Of a DNA stretch of 64,000 nt, positions 44,798 through 55,717 are shown piece by piece. The stretch spans positions 94,622 to 158,621 of the forward strand of contig QKXI01000010.1 in the NCBI GenBank assembly GCA_003367665.1, written 5' to 3'. A model generated the notes under the pieces. That model did no database searches. It saw only the letters and a program-made list of their open reading frames with translations, and was not told the origin of the DNA. The position numbers and the translations under genes are program-made. The DNA is from Leifsonia sp. ku-ls (GTDB taxonomy: Bacteria; Actinomycetota; Actinomycetes; Actinomycetales; Microbacteriaceae). Position 1 is the first letter of the stretch; every line of letters begins with the position of its first letter.

Positions 44798-45355
44798 ATG
44801 CTTAGAAGTGTGGTGATCGCCGCCGCGGAGGAGCAGCACAACCCGCTCATCCCGGCGTGGCCGGACATCATCGGGGCGCTCGTCTGCTTCCTGATCATCC
44901 TGTTCTTCTTCTGGAAGCTCGTGCTCCCGCGCATGAAGAAGCTGCTGGATGAGCGTGCTGAGGCGATCGAGGGCAACATCGAGAAGGCCGACGAGGCGCA
45001 GCGCAAGGCGGAGGAGCTGCTCGAGCAGTACACCGCCCAGCTCGCCGACGCGCGCGCCGAGGCCGCGAAGATCCGCGAGACCGCCCGCGCCGACGGTCAG
45101 AAGATCGTCGCGGAGGCCCGCGAGACCGCGTCCGCCGAGGCGGCCCGCGTGACCGCGCAGGCCCAGGCCCAGCTCGAGGCGGAGCGTCAGACGGCGCTCG
45201 TGCAGCTGCGCGGCGAGGTCGGCTCGCTGGCGATCGACCTCGCGTCGACCGTCGTGCGCGAGGCCCTCGACGAGGACAAGCGTGCGCAGGCGATCGTGGA
45301 CCGCTTCCTCGCGGACCTCGAGGCCGACCAGCAGAAGGCAGGATCGGGCAACTGA
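44798..45355 (+). CDS. atpF: ATP synthase F0 subunit b
   Basis: A 185-residue peripheral-stalk subunit. One membrane helix (about 28-48, DIIGALVCFLIILFFFWKLVLP) is followed by a long charged coiled coil rich in Ala, Glu, Arg and Lys. ATG 44798 follows AAGGAGG. Its stop shares one base with the atpH start (TGATG). Confidence 0.95.
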   Translation: MLRSVVIAAAEEQHNPLIPAWPDIIGALVCFLIILFFFWKLVLPRMKKLLDERAEAIEGNIEKADEAQRKAEELLEQYTAQLADARAEAAKIRETARADGQKIVAEARETASAEAARVTAQAQAQLEAERQTALVQLRGEVGSLAIDLASTVVREALDEDKRAQAIVDRFLADLEADQQKAGSGN

Positions 45356-46146
45356 TGGGAAGCGCCACCAGAGAAGCATTGGCCCGGTCCGTGTCGGCTC
45401 TCGCCGACCTGGGATCCAAGGCCGATCTGGCGACGGCCGAGGACCTGTTCGCCGCAGGACGAGTCGTCGCAGACTCCGCCCAGCTCCGAGCCGTCCTCAG
45501 CGACCCCACGGCGGACCCGGAGGGCAAGGCCGCGCTCGTGAAGCGCGTCTTCGCCTCGCTGTCCGAGCCCGCCGTCTCGCTGCTCGGTGTCATCGCCGCG
45601 CAGCGCTGGTCGTCCCACGACGATCTGCTCGCCGCCATCGAGGAGCTCGGGATCCGGGCGATCGCCGCCTCCGCGCCGCGGAACGTCGACGTCGTGGCGG
45701 AGCTGTTCACCTTCGGAGGCGCCGTGACCTCCGACGCGCAGCTCGAGCTGGCGCTGCGCAGCAAGCTCGCGACGAGCGACTCCAAGGTCGCCCTCGTCGA
45801 GCGTCTGCTCGCCGGGCGGGCGTCGAAGGAGACGGTCGCGATCGTGCGGCAGCTCGTCGAGCAGCCGCGCGGCCGCAGCATCCGCGAGTCGCTCCGCGCC
45901 GCCGCCCGTGTCGTGGCGGCCCAGGAGGGGCGGACCATCGCGACCGTGTACGCCGCGGCACCGCTGCCCGACGCCCAGGCCGAGCGCCTGCGCTCCGTGC
46001 TCAGCGCCACCTACGGCGACCTGAAGATCAACCAGGTCGTCGACCCCTCGATCATCGGCGGATTGCGCGTACAGATCGGTGACGACGTCATCGATGGAAG
46101 CATCGCGTCGCGTCTGGCCGAACTCCGGCTTCAGCTGGCGGGCTGA
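45355..46146 (+). CDS. atpH: ATP synthase F1 subunit delta
   Basis: A 263-residue OSCP/delta subunit linking the stalk to F1, longer than the ~178-residue E. coli protein as is usual in Actinobacteria. The C-terminal block [13 protein letters not shown]-like ([19 protein letters not shown]) and [27 protein letters not shown] are the diagnostic parts. It is separate from subunit b, unlike the fused form of mycobacteria. Confidence 0.95.
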   Translation: MGSATREALARSVSALADLGSKADLATAEDLFAAGRVVADSAQLRAVLSDPTADPEGKAALVKRVFASLSEPAVSLLGVIAAQRWSSHDDLLAAIEELGIRAIAASAPRNVDVVAELFTFGGAVTSDAQLELALRSKLATSDSKVALVERLLAGRASKETVAIVRQLVEQPRGRSIRESLRAAARVVAAQEGRTIATVYAAAPLPDAQAERLRSVLSATYGDLKINQVVDPSIIGGLRVQIGDDVIDGSIASRLAELRLQLAG

Positions 46147-46168
46147 CCGCCTCAAGATAGGAATCACA

Positions 46169-47806
46169 ATGGCAGACATCCAGATCAGCCCCGACGAGAT
46201 CCGCGACGCGCTCAAGGACTTCGTCACCAAGTACGAGCCGGCGTCCGCAGAGGCGACCGAGATCGGCCACGTCCTGGACGCCTCCGACGGCATCGCGCAC
46301 GTCGAGGGCCTCCCCAGCGTCATGGCCAACGAGCTCATCCGATTCGCGAACGGCACCCTCGGCCTCGCGCAGAACCTCGAAGAGGACGAGGTCGGCGTCG
46401 TGGTGCTCGGCGAGTACGACGAGATCGTCGAGGGCATGGAGGTGACCCGCACCGGCGAGGTCCTCTCCGTCCCGGTCGGCGACGGCTACCTCGGCCGCGT
46501 CGTGGACCCGCTCGGCAACCCGATCGACGGCCTCGGCGAGATCGCCAGCGAGGGCCGCCGCGAGCTGGAGCTCCAGGCCCCGGGCGTCATGCAGCGCAAG
46601 TCGGTGCACGAGCCGCTCCAGACCGGCATCAAGGCGATCGACGCCATGATCCCCGTCGGCCGTGGCCAGCGCCAGCTCATCATCGGCGACCGCCAGACCG
46701 GCAAGACCGCGATCGCGATCGACACGATCATCAACCAGAAGGCCAACTGGGAGTCGGGCGACGTCAACAAGCAGGTCCGCTGCATCTACGTCGCGATCGG
46801 CCAGAAGGGCTCGACCATCGCTTCGGTGAAGGGCGCGCTCGAGGACGCCGGCGCGATGGAGTACACCACCATCGTCGCGGCCCCGGCCTCCGACCCGGCC
46901 GGCTTCAAGTACCTCGCCCCCTACACCGGCTCGGCCATCGGCCAGCACTGGATGTACGGCGGCAAGCACGTCCTCATCGTCTTCGACGACCTGTCCAAGC
47001 AGGCCGAGGCGTACCGCGCCGTGTCGCTCCTCCTCCGCCGTCCGCCGGGACGCGAGGCCTACCCGGGCGACGTCTTCTACCTGCACTCCCGCCTGCTGGA
47101 GCGCTGCGCCAAGCTCTCCGACGAGCTGGGCGCCGGATCGATGACCGGTCTGCCGATCATCGAGACGAAGGCGAACGACGTCTCGGCGTACATCCCGACC
47201 AACGTGATCTCGATCACCGACGGCCAGATCTTCCTGCAGTCCGACCTCTTCAACGCCAACCAGCGTCCCGCGGTCGACGTCGGCATCTCGGTCTCCCGAG
47301 TCGGCGGCGACGCGCAGGTGAAGTCGATCAAGAAGGTCTCCGGCACGCTCAAGCTCGAGCTCGCGCAGTACCGCTCGCTCGAGGCGTTCGCGATGTTCGC
47401 GTCCGACCTCGACGCGGCCAGCCGCCGTCAGCTCGCACGAGGCGCGCGCCTCACCGAGCTGCTCAAGCAGCCGCAGTACTCGCCGTACCCGGTGGAGGAG
47501 CAGGTCGTCTCGATCTGGGCCGGCACCAACGGCAAGCTCGACGAGGTCGCCGTGGAGGACGTCCTGCGCTTCGAGTCGGAGCTGCTCGACCACCTCCGCC
47601 GCAACACCGACATCCTGACGACGCTGCGCGACACCAACGTCCTCGACGACGACACGATCGCGAAGCTCGACTCCGAGGTGGACAAGTTCAAGCTCGAGTT
47701 CCAGACCGGCGAGGGCAAGCCGCTCGCCTCGGTCGGGCGCGAGGAGTTCGAGGCCATCGACGAGGACGAGGTCGACCAGGAGCGCATCGTCAAGGCCAAG
47801 CGCTGA
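46169..47806 (+). CDS. atpA: ATP synthase F1 subunit alpha
   Basis: A 545-residue regulatory subunit of the F1 hexamer. Walker A is GDRQTGKTA (about residue 172), and [28 protein letters not shown] is the family signature. ATG 46169 follows GATAGGA. The acidic C-terminus ([21 protein letters not shown]) is a common actinobacterial extension. Confidence 0.97.
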   Translation: MADIQISPDEIRDALKDFVTKYEPASAEATEIGHVLDASDGIAHVEGLPSVMANELIRFANGTLGLAQNLEEDEVGVVVLGEYDEIVEGMEVTRTGEVLSVPVGDGYLGRVVDPLGNPIDGLGEIASEGRRELELQAPGVMQRKSVHEPLQTGIKAIDAMIPVGRGQRQLIIGDRQTGKTAIAIDTIINQKANWESGDVNKQVRCIYVAIGQKGSTIASVKGALEDAGAMEYTTIVAAPASDPAGFKYLAPYTGSAIGQHWMYGGKHVLIVFDDLSKQAEAYRAVSLLLRRPPGREAYPGDVFYLHSRLLERCAKLSDELGAGSMTGLPIIETKANDVSAYIPTNVISITDGQIFLQSDLFNANQRPAVDVGISVSRVGGDAQVKSIKKVSGTLKLELAQYRSLEAFAMFASDLDAASRRQLARGARLTELLKQPQYSPYPVEEQVVSIWAGTNGKLDEVAVEDVLRFESELLDHLRRNTDILTTLRDTNVLDDDTIAKLDSEVDKFKLEFQTGEGKPLASVGREEFEAIDEDEVDQERIVKAKR

Positions 47807-47841
47807 GCGCGGCCGCGACAGTTAGGTATTAGAGGAGACAC

Positions 47842-50227
<2,386 letters not shown>

Positions 50228-50228
50228 C

Positions 50229-50489
50229 ATGGCTGTCCTCAACGTGAGCGTCGTCGCCGCCGACCACGAGGTGTGGTCGGGCGAGGCGAGCATGGTCGTC
50301 GCGCGGACTGTGGAGGGGCAGATCGGTATCCTGCCCGGCCACGAGCCGCTGCTGGCCATCCTCGCCGAGGGCGAGGTGCGCGTCACCCTGAGCGGGGGCG
50401 AGTCGATCGCGGCGAACGCCGACGACGGCTTCCTCTCCGTCGAGAACAACACGGTCACCATCGTGGCCCGTCAGGCCGAGCTGGTCTGA
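50229..50489 (+). CDS. atpC: ATP synthase F1 subunit epsilon, short form
   Basis: An 86-residue epsilon subunit consisting only of the N-terminal beta sandwich (LNVSVVAADHEVWSGEASMVVARTVEGQIGILPGHEPLLAIL). The usual 130-140-residue protein has a C-terminal two-helix domain that inhibits ATP hydrolysis; it is absent, and no frameshifted remnant is present because the next gene starts 1 nt later. Confidence 0.95.
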   Translation: MAVLNVSVVAADHEVWSGEASMVVARTVEGQIGILPGHEPLLAILAEGEVRVTLSGGESIAANADDGFLSVENNTVTIVARQAELV

Positions 50490-50490
50490 C

Positions 50491-51063
50491 ATGGCCGAGC
50501 AGGGAGCCCCGCTGGAGCGACAGTTCGGAGACGTGCGCGTCCCCATGCTGGTCGCGATGGCGGGGCTTCCCGGTTCCGGCAAGTCCACCATCGCGGAGAT
50601 CGTGGCCGGGCGCCTGGGCGCGACGGTGATCTCGGTGGACCCGATCGAGGCGTCGATCCTCCGCGCGGGCATCGATTCCGACCAGCCCACCGGGCTCGCG
50701 GCCTACCTGGTGGCGGAGACCATGGCCGAGCAGGTGCTGCTCTCGGGCCACTCCGTCGTCGTCGACGCCGTCAACGCCGTGGAGCCGGCGCGCCTGCAGT
50801 GGCGCGACCTGGCGGAGCGCTGCGACGTCAAGCTCCGCGTCGTCGAGACGGTCTGCTCCGACGAAACCCTGCACCAGGAGCGTCTGGCAAAGCGCACCGG
50901 CGACGTCGCCGCGTACTCGTCCGGCGCCGTGGCGGTGGAGCAGAGCACCGACGAGTACGACGAGTGGAAGGGCGCCTGCGGCTCGCTGCCGCGCGTCACA
51001 CTCGACACCGCGGCTCCGCTCGGCGAGAACGTCGACACCGCGCTGCGCTTCCTGGAGGGCTAG
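50491..51063 (+). CDS. P-loop kinase-like ATPase
   Basis: A 190-residue AAA/zeta-toxin-like or shikimate-kinase-like small kinase. Walker A is GLPGSGKST (about residue 25); VVVDAVNAVEPARLQWRDLAE resembles the second acidic motif of predicted kinases that act on small molecules. It lies 1 nt after atpC and 1 nt before yaaA, so it is likely transcribed with the atp operon. Substrate unknown. Confidence 0.82.
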   Translation: MAEQGAPLERQFGDVRVPMLVAMAGLPGSGKSTIAEIVAGRLGATVISVDPIEASILRAGIDSDQPTGLAAYLVAETMAEQVLLSGHSVVVDAVNAVEPARLQWRDLAERCDVKLRVVETVCSDETLHQERLAKRTGDVAAYSSGAVAVEQSTDEYDEWKGACGSLPRVTLDTAAPLGENVDTALRFLEG

Positions 51064-51064
51064 C

Positions 51065-51877
51065 GTGCTCATCCTCCTCCCGCCCTCCGAGACGAAGAGG
51101 GACGGGGGAGCGGGGTCGCCGCTCGCCCTCGACCGTCTGCGTTTCCCGGCGCTGAACCCGGTCCGCCGCGAGGTGGTGGACGCGGTCGTCGCGCTGGCGG
51201 CCGACCCTGACGCCGCCGTGCGCGCTCTGAAGCTCGGCCCGAAGCAGGCCGGCGAGGTGGACCGCAACCGCGCCATCCCGACGTCGCCCACGATGCGGGC
51301 GCTGGAGCGGTACACCGGTGTGCTGTACGACGCGCTGGACGCCGGCTCCTTCTCGGGCACGGAGTGGACCGTCGCCGCCGAGTCGGTCGCGGTGCAGTCC
51401 GCCCTGCTCGGACTGGTGGGTGCGGCGGACCCGGTGCCCGCGTACCGGCTGTCGTTCGACTCCCGCCTGTCACTGATCCGCGGTGCGCCCTCGCTCAAGA
51501 AGCGGTGGGCCGCGGCCGGCGCGCAGGCTCTCGCGGAGCGGGACGGGTTGGTCCTGGACCTGCGGTCGGAGGGCTACGCGGCTCTCGCACCCCTGCCGGA
51601 CCGCGAGGGAGCCCACTACGTGCGCGTGCTCGCGCGCGACGAGAGCGGGCACGTGCGCGCCTTGAACCACTTCAACAAGCAGGCGAAGGGCCTGCTCACC
51701 CGTGCACTGATCGAGGCGGGCGCGGCGTTCGCGTCGACCGAGGAACTGCTGGCCTGGGCGGAGGCCGAGGGATACGAGCTGCGGCCGGCGGGGGATCGCA
51801 CGATGCGCGACCTGGAGCTGGTGGTGCCCGAGGTGCGGGGCGAGCCGGGTCGGCTCATGGCGTCACTGCGAGTCTGA
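51065..51877 (+). CDS. yaaA: YaaA family peroxide-stress protein
   Basis: A 270-residue protein of the DUF328/UPF0246 family. The start MLILLPPSETKRDGG and the segments YTGVLYDAL, FDSRLSLI and NHFNKQAKGLLTRAL are diagnostic. E. coli YaaA lowers free iron during peroxide stress and binds DNA; the same role here is inferred. GTG 51065 starts 1 nt after the kinase stop. Confidence 0.9.
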   Translation: MLILLPPSETKRDGGAGSPLALDRLRFPALNPVRREVVDAVVALAADPDAAVRALKLGPKQAGEVDRNRAIPTSPTMRALERYTGVLYDALDAGSFSGTEWTVAAESVAVQSALLGLVGAADPVPAYRLSFDSRLSLIRGAPSLKKRWAAAGAQALAERDGLVLDLRSEGYAALAPLPDREGAHYVRVLARDESGHVRALNHFNKQAKGLLTRALIEAGAAFASTEELLAWAEAEGYELRPAGDRTMRDLELVVPEVRGEPGRLMASLRV

Positions 51878-51881
51878 TCTC

Positions 51882-51916
51882 CTCTGCGACACGGGTGAAT
51901 TCCCGATGGTGCAGAG
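51882..51916 (+). terminator. Hairpin after yaaA
   Basis: Outer arms CTCTGC (51882-51887) and GCAGAG (51911-51916) enclose inner arms CGGG and CCCG around TGAATT. There is no T tract. It is a possible terminator of the atp-yaaA transcript. Confidence 0.4.
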
Positions 51917-52175
51917 ATGAAAACTGAGGTATGCTCATCCCAAGAGAGAGGATCACAGATCCGAGGCGTGGGTGTGCACCCGGTGCGACCCTGACGTCCT
52001 CAACAGTCGGGCCGACGTGTGGTGGCCGGCGCGTCATCCCCATGCGCCGCTTCCCCGCCGGAGTGTGAGGTGCCCAAGATTCCGCCTGCGGTCGGGCACG
52101 AGCGGCGACACCTCACCAGCGAGAATCCGGCACGGAGCCCATCCGCCGTCGGCCCGACGCTCTCGGTTCTGCCTC

Positions 52176-52181
52176 TACACT
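52176..52181 (+). promoter_or_regulatory. -10 hexamer of the second kinase, leaderless arrangement
   Basis: TACACT ends 6 nt before the ATG at 52188. The intervening CGGGTC has no ribosome binding function, so a leaderless mRNA is expected. Confidence 0.55.
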
Positions 52182-52187
52182 CGGGTC

Positions 52188-52745
52188 ATGCCGGTCCCGT
52201 TTCCCGTCGTCCTCGTCGTCGGCCGGCCGGCCGCTGGCAAGACGACCATCGGCGCGGAGATCGCTCGGCGCTGGCGGCTTCCTGTCGTCTCCAAGGACGA
52301 CCTGAAAGAAGTTCTGTTCGACACGCTCGGGACGGGCGATCGACAGTGGTCGGAGACCCTGGGGCGGGCAGCGTTCGCCCTGCTGCACCGGGTGATCGAG
52401 CTGCAGTTGCAGGCGGGCTCGCCGTTTCTGGTCGATGCGGCCTTCACTCCACGCATCGACAATGGGCTGTTCCAGGAGTGGCAGGCACGCTACGGTTTCA
52501 CGGCCGTGCAGGTGCGCTGCCGGGCGTCTGCTGACGAACTGCTCCGTCGGTTCGAAAGTCGCGCCCGTGACGGCTCGCGCCATCCGGGTCACGCCGACGC
52601 TCAGAGGCGAGAGCAGTTTCGGCTCAGCCTCCAGGACGGGCGCGACGACCTGCTCGACCTCCGCGGCCACGTGCTCGACTATGACTCGGAGGTGCCCGGC
52701 GCCGCAGCGACGGTCCTGCGCGCGCTCGGTCCCATTCTCTCCTGA
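52188..52745 (+). CDS. P-loop kinase-like ATPase
   Basis: A 185-residue small kinase-like protein. Walker A is GRPAAGKTT (about residue 11); the acidic pair KDDLKE (residues 34-39) and the FLVDAAFTPRIDNGLFQEW segment are as in predicted AAA-type kinases. RFESRARDGSRHPGHAD may be the lid. The start ATG 52188 is set by the -10 box 6 nt upstream. It is distantly similar in plan to the kinase at 50491. Substrate unknown. Confidence 0.82.
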   Translation: MPVPFPVVLVVGRPAAGKTTIGAEIARRWRLPVVSKDDLKEVLFDTLGTGDRQWSETLGRAAFALLHRVIELQLQAGSPFLVDAAFTPRIDNGLFQEWQARYGFTAVQVRCRASADELLRRFESRARDGSRHPGHADAQRREQFRLSLQDGRDDLLDLRGHVLDYDSEVPGAAATVLRALGPILS

Positions 52746-52788
52746 TCGCCCCCGCTCCGACCGTGCTCCCGGCTCCGGTGGAACGCCG

Positions 52789-53442
52789 TCAGCCCCGGCC
52801 ACCCTCCACCTCGTCGACGACGAAGCAGCCCTCGACGTGGTCGTCGACCATGCCGGTGGCCTGCATGAGGGCGTACATGGTCGTCGGGCCGACGAAGCGG
52901 AAGCCGCGGCGGCGAAGCTCCTTGCTGAGGGCGGTCGATTCGGGGGTGACCGCCGGGATCTCGCCCCAGGACCGTGGACGCGCGGTCGCGCGGGGGGAGG
53001 GCGCGAAGCCCCACATGAGCTCTTCCAGCGGAACGTCGAGGGCGAGCACGGCGCGCGCGTTGGAGATGGTCGCCTCGATCTTGCCGCGGTGGCGGATGAT
53101 GCGCGCGTCGTGCAGGAGGCGCTGCACGTCAGCCTCGGTCATTGCCGCCACCTTCTCCGGATCGAACCCGAGGAACAGCTCGCGGAACGCCGGGCGCCGC
53201 CGCAGGATCGTGATCCAGGACAGGCCCGCCTGGAAGCCCTCCAGACACAGCTTCTCGTACAGCGCGCGGGGGTCGTGCTGCGGGCGACCCCACTCCTCGT
53301 CGTGGTAGCGCTGGTATTCCGGGTCGTTACCCGACCAGGCGCATCGGGCGCGTCCGTCGTCGCCGACGACGAGCACCGCGCGGGGCGCCGGAGCGGGCGG
53401 GATGGTCGGGTCGGCGGGGTCGTTGTCGGTCGTGGTGCTCAT
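52789..53442 (-). CDS. DNA-3-methyladenine glycosylase I
   Basis: A 217-residue Tag-type glycosylase that removes 3-methyladenine. RCAWSGNDPEYQRYHDEEWGRP holds the first zinc-binding Cys and His; the C-terminal HVEGCFV supplies the others. The helix-hairpin region LEGFQAGLSWITILRRR is conserved. ATG 53442 overlaps the ogt stop by 4 nt, so both alkylation-repair genes form one operon. Confidence 0.95.
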   Translation of the reverse strand: MSTTTDNDPADPTIPPAPAPRAVLVVGDDGRARCAWSGNDPEYQRYHDEEWGRPQHDPRALYEKLCLEGFQAGLSWITILRRRPAFRELFLGFDPEKVAAMTEADVQRLLHDARIIRHRGKIEATISNARAVLALDVPLEELMWGFAPSPRATARPRSWGEIPAVTPESTALSKELRRRGFRFVGPTTMYALMQATGMVDDHVEGCFVVDEVEGGRG

Positions 53443-53936
53443 GCGGCCAGCAGGATCCCCTCGTGCTCCAGCAGCCACAGCTTGGTGGGGACGCCCTCGC
53501 CTCCGCTGTAGCCGGTCACCTTGCCGTTGGACGCGAGCACGCGGTGGCAGCCGACGATGATGGGGATGGGGTTGGCCCCGACGGCGCCGCCGATCGCCCG
53601 GCCGTACCCGGCGTGGCCGAGAGAGGCTCCCAGCTCGCCGTAGGACACGAACGTGCCGAACTCGAGCTCGGCGAGCCGCTGCCACACCGCCTGGCGGAAC
53701 GGTGTGCCCTCGAGCCGGACCGGCACGTCGAACGCCCGGCGCGACCCGGCGAAGTACTCTGCCAGCTGCGCCGCGGCGTCGTCGAGCACCGCGGTGGTGC
53801 GCTCGGGATGGTCGTCGAGCGGCAGGCGACCACCGCGCTCGATCGAGAGCGAGGTGACGGCCGTGCCGTCGCTGGTGAGCTCGAGCCGGCCGATCGGGCT
53901 CGTCGTGCGGAGGAGGTAGGCGAAGGAACTGCTCAT
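53439..53936 (-). CDS. Methylated-DNA-protein-cysteine S-methyltransferase (Ogt type)
   Basis: A 165-residue suicide repair protein removing methyl from O6-methylguanine. The acceptor Cys is in IIVGCHRVLASNGKVTGYSGG; the usual Pro before Cys (PCHR) is Gly here. The HTH block FRQAVWQRLAELEFGTFVSYGELG and the RAIGGAVGANP segment are typical. It shares an operon with tag, coupling base excision and direct reversal of alkyl damage. Confidence 0.94.
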   Translation of the reverse strand: MSSSFAYLLRTTSPIGRLELTSDGTAVTSLSIERGGRLPLDDHPERTTAVLDDAAAQLAEYFAGSRRAFDVPVRLEGTPFRQAVWQRLAELEFGTFVSYGELGASLGHAGYGRAIGGAVGANPIPIIVGCHRVLASNGKVTGYSGGEGVPTKLWLLEHEGILLAA

Positions 53937-54057
53937 GGGTCGACTCTAGGGCGGACCACCGACGGTGTACTCGCGGAAATCGGACATTGGGGATAAGTCG
54001 TGAGAAGGGCGGGATTGTGGACGGAGAACGAACGCCGAACGCCGCGCACGCCGTGCC

Positions 54058-54063
54058 TAGACT
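54058..54063 (+). promoter_or_regulatory. -10 hexamer of the aldo/keto reductase gene, leaderless arrangement
   Basis: TAGACT ends 6 nt before the ATG at 54070. The intervening CGGAGC could act as a weak ribosome binding site only if transcription began further upstream. Confidence 0.55.
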
Positions 54064-54069
54064 CGGAGC

Positions 54070-55038
54070 ATGGCGAACATCGAATACCGCACCCTCGGCC
54101 GCTCCGGCCTGATCGTCTCCACCGTCGGGCTCGGCTGCAACAACTTCGGCCGCAAGGACACCGCGACCGAGACGCAGGAGGGCACCGACGCGGTCATCGG
54201 CGCCGCCATCGACGCGGGGGTCACGTTCTTCGACACCGCCGACATCTACGGCAAGGAGCGCGGCCTCTCCGAGACGCTCATGGGCAAGGCGCTGGAGGGC
54301 AAGCGCGACCGGATCGTCCTCGCCACCAAGTTCGGCATGGACATGGCCGGCGTCAACGGCCCGGACTGGGGCGTCCGCGGCTCCCGGCGCTACATCCGGC
54401 TGGCCGTCGAGAGCTCGCTCCGCCGCCTGCGCACCGACTGGATCGACCTGTACCAGTTGCACCGGCCCGACCCGCACACGCCGATCGAGGAGACGCTGGA
54501 GACGCTCGACGACCTGATCGCCGAGGGCAAGATCCGCTACATCGGGCACTCGAACCTTGCCGGCTGGGAGATCGCGGAGGCCGAGTTCACCGCGCAGCTG
54601 GGCGGCCATCCGAAGTTCATCTCCGCGCAGAACGAGTACAGCCTCCTCGTCCGCGACGCCGAGCGCGAGGTGCTGCCCGCCGTGAATCGCTTCGGGCTGG
54701 GCTTCCTGCCGTACTTCCCGCTCTACAACGGCCTGTTCACCGGCAAGTTCACGCGGGAGGGCGGCCCGGCCGACAGCCGCATCATGCAGGCCCGCAAGCA
54801 CCTGCTCGACGAGGCGCCGTGGGATCGGATCGAGCGCTTCCAGGGGTTCTGCGATGAGCGCGGCGTCTCGATGCTCGCCGCGACGTTCGCCTGGCTGCTC
54901 GCCCAGCCGGGGCTGACCAGCGTCATCGCGGGCGCCACCAAGCCGGAGCAGATCGTCGCCAACGCCGAGGCCGCGACGGCCTGGCGGCCCACCGCGGAGG
55001 AGGTCGCGGCGATCTCCGAGATCTTCGCGGTCGCCTGA
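54070..55038 (+). CDS. Aldo/keto reductase
   Basis: A 322-residue NADPH-dependent oxidoreductase of the AKR superfamily (YghZ/IolS-like group). The catalytic tetrad is visible: Asp and Tyr in FFDTADIYG, Lys in VLATKFG, His in YQLHRPDP. The C-terminal NADPH motif is SVIAGATKPEQIVANAEAA. No metabolic context identifies the substrate. It stands alone between ogt and the TetR-ABC operon. Confidence 0.93.
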   Translation: MANIEYRTLGRSGLIVSTVGLGCNNFGRKDTATETQEGTDAVIGAAIDAGVTFFDTADIYGKERGLSETLMGKALEGKRDRIVLATKFGMDMAGVNGPDWGVRGSRRYIRLAVESSLRRLRTDWIDLYQLHRPDPHTPIEETLETLDDLIAEGKIRYIGHSNLAGWEIAEAEFTAQLGGHPKFISAQNEYSLLVRDAEREVLPAVNRFGLGFLPYFPLYNGLFTGKFTREGGPADSRIMQARKHLLDEAPWDRIERFQGFCDERGVSMLAATFAWLLAQPGLTSVIAGATKPEQIVANAEAATAWRPTAEEVAAISEIFAVA

Positions 55039-55048
55039 CCGAAAATCC

Positions 55049-55078
55049 TTGTGAGTGAGCACTCACTCCGCGTAGAGT
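55049..55078 (+). promoter_or_regulatory. Promoter with TetR operator, leaderless arrangement
   Basis: TTGTGA (55049-55054) and TAGAGT (55073-55078) are 18 nt apart. GTGAGTGAGCACTCAC (55051-55066) is a palindrome with perfect 7-bp arms overlapping the -35 and spacer. The GTG start follows the -10 by 6 nt. This indicates autoregulation of the TetR-ABC operon. Confidence 0.72.
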
Positions 55079-55084
55079 GAGCGC

Positions 55085-55717
55085 GTGACCAGCGACGCCC
55101 AGACCGAGGCCCCGCGGACCCGCGCCCAGCCGATGGCGGCCGACGACCGCAAGGCGATGATCGTCGACGCCGTCATCCCGCTGCTGCTGGAGCACGGCCG
55201 CGGCGTGACCTCGCGTCAGATCGCGGAGGCCGCCGGCATCGCGGAAGGCACCATCTTCCGCGCCTTCGGCGACAAGGAGAGCCTGGTCCAGGCGGCCATC
55301 GAGAAGTACCTCGACCCCGAGCCGCTGCGTGCGGCCCTGCGCAGCATCGACCCGGCGCTTCCCCTGGAGAACAAAGTCCGCGCCGCGCTATACCTCTTGC
55401 GCGAGCGCTTCCAGAGCGTGATGCGGATCATGCCGGTCATCGGTCCGCAGCGTCCGCCTGTCCCGCAGGAACGCGGCGAGTTCGCGCGCATCATCGCGCA
55501 GATCCTGGAGCCGGAGGCGCGCGAGCTCAACTGGCCGCCGGAGCGGGTGGCGCATCTGCTCCGCCTGATCAGCTTCTCCTCGGCGTTCCCCGCCCTCAAC
55601 GAGGGCATCGAGTTCAGCATCGACGACCTGACCCGCATGGTCCTCGTCGGCATCGCCGGCAGCTCCGCGCACGTCACCGGCCCGACCACCACCCCGACGG
55701 AGGCATCATGCTCCTGA
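55085..55717 (+). CDS. TetR family regulator of an ABC exporter operon
   Basis: A 210-residue TetR-type repressor. The HTH (about residues 25-65) is IVDAVIPLLLEHGRGVTSRQIAEAAGIAEGTIFRAFGDKESLV. The GTG start is fixed by the -10 box 6 nt upstream. Its 3' end overlaps the first ABC gene by 10 nt, so the repressor and transporter are one operon. A palindromic operator covers its promoter. The ligand is probably an exported drug or lipid, but this is not shown. Confidence 0.92.
   Translation: MTSDAQTEAPRTRAQPMAADDRKAMIVDAVIPLLLEHGRGVTSRQIAEAAGIAEGTIFRAFGDKESLVQAAIEKYLDPEPLRAALRSIDPALPLENKVRAALYLLRERFQSVMRIMPVIGPQRPPVPQERGEFARIIAQILEPEARELNWPPERVAHLLRLISFSSAFPALNEGIEFSIDDLTRMVLVGIAGSSAHVTGPTTTPTEASCS

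Larger units (their letters stand above)
51878..52187. other. 310-bp gap without a convincing gene
   Basis: It holds a hairpin after yaaA (51882-51916), a -10-like TATGCT (51930-51935), and a -10 box of the next gene at 52176-52181. A frame open from 51972 runs into the kinase gene and reads a Cys/Arg/Pro-rich start without family resemblance; a 45-codon frame from 51931 is also open. I regard both as chance. Confidence 0.5.

Noticed and set aside
51972-52187. N-terminal extension of the kinase gene at 52188
   Set aside because: The extension is Cys/Arg/Pro-rich, not family-like, and a -10 box sits 6 nt before the ATG at 52188.
52789-55062. A 757-codon minus-strand frame that includes Tag
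   Set aside because: Only residues after ATG 53442 match the glycosylase; the upstream part is antisense to ogt and the aldo/keto reductase.
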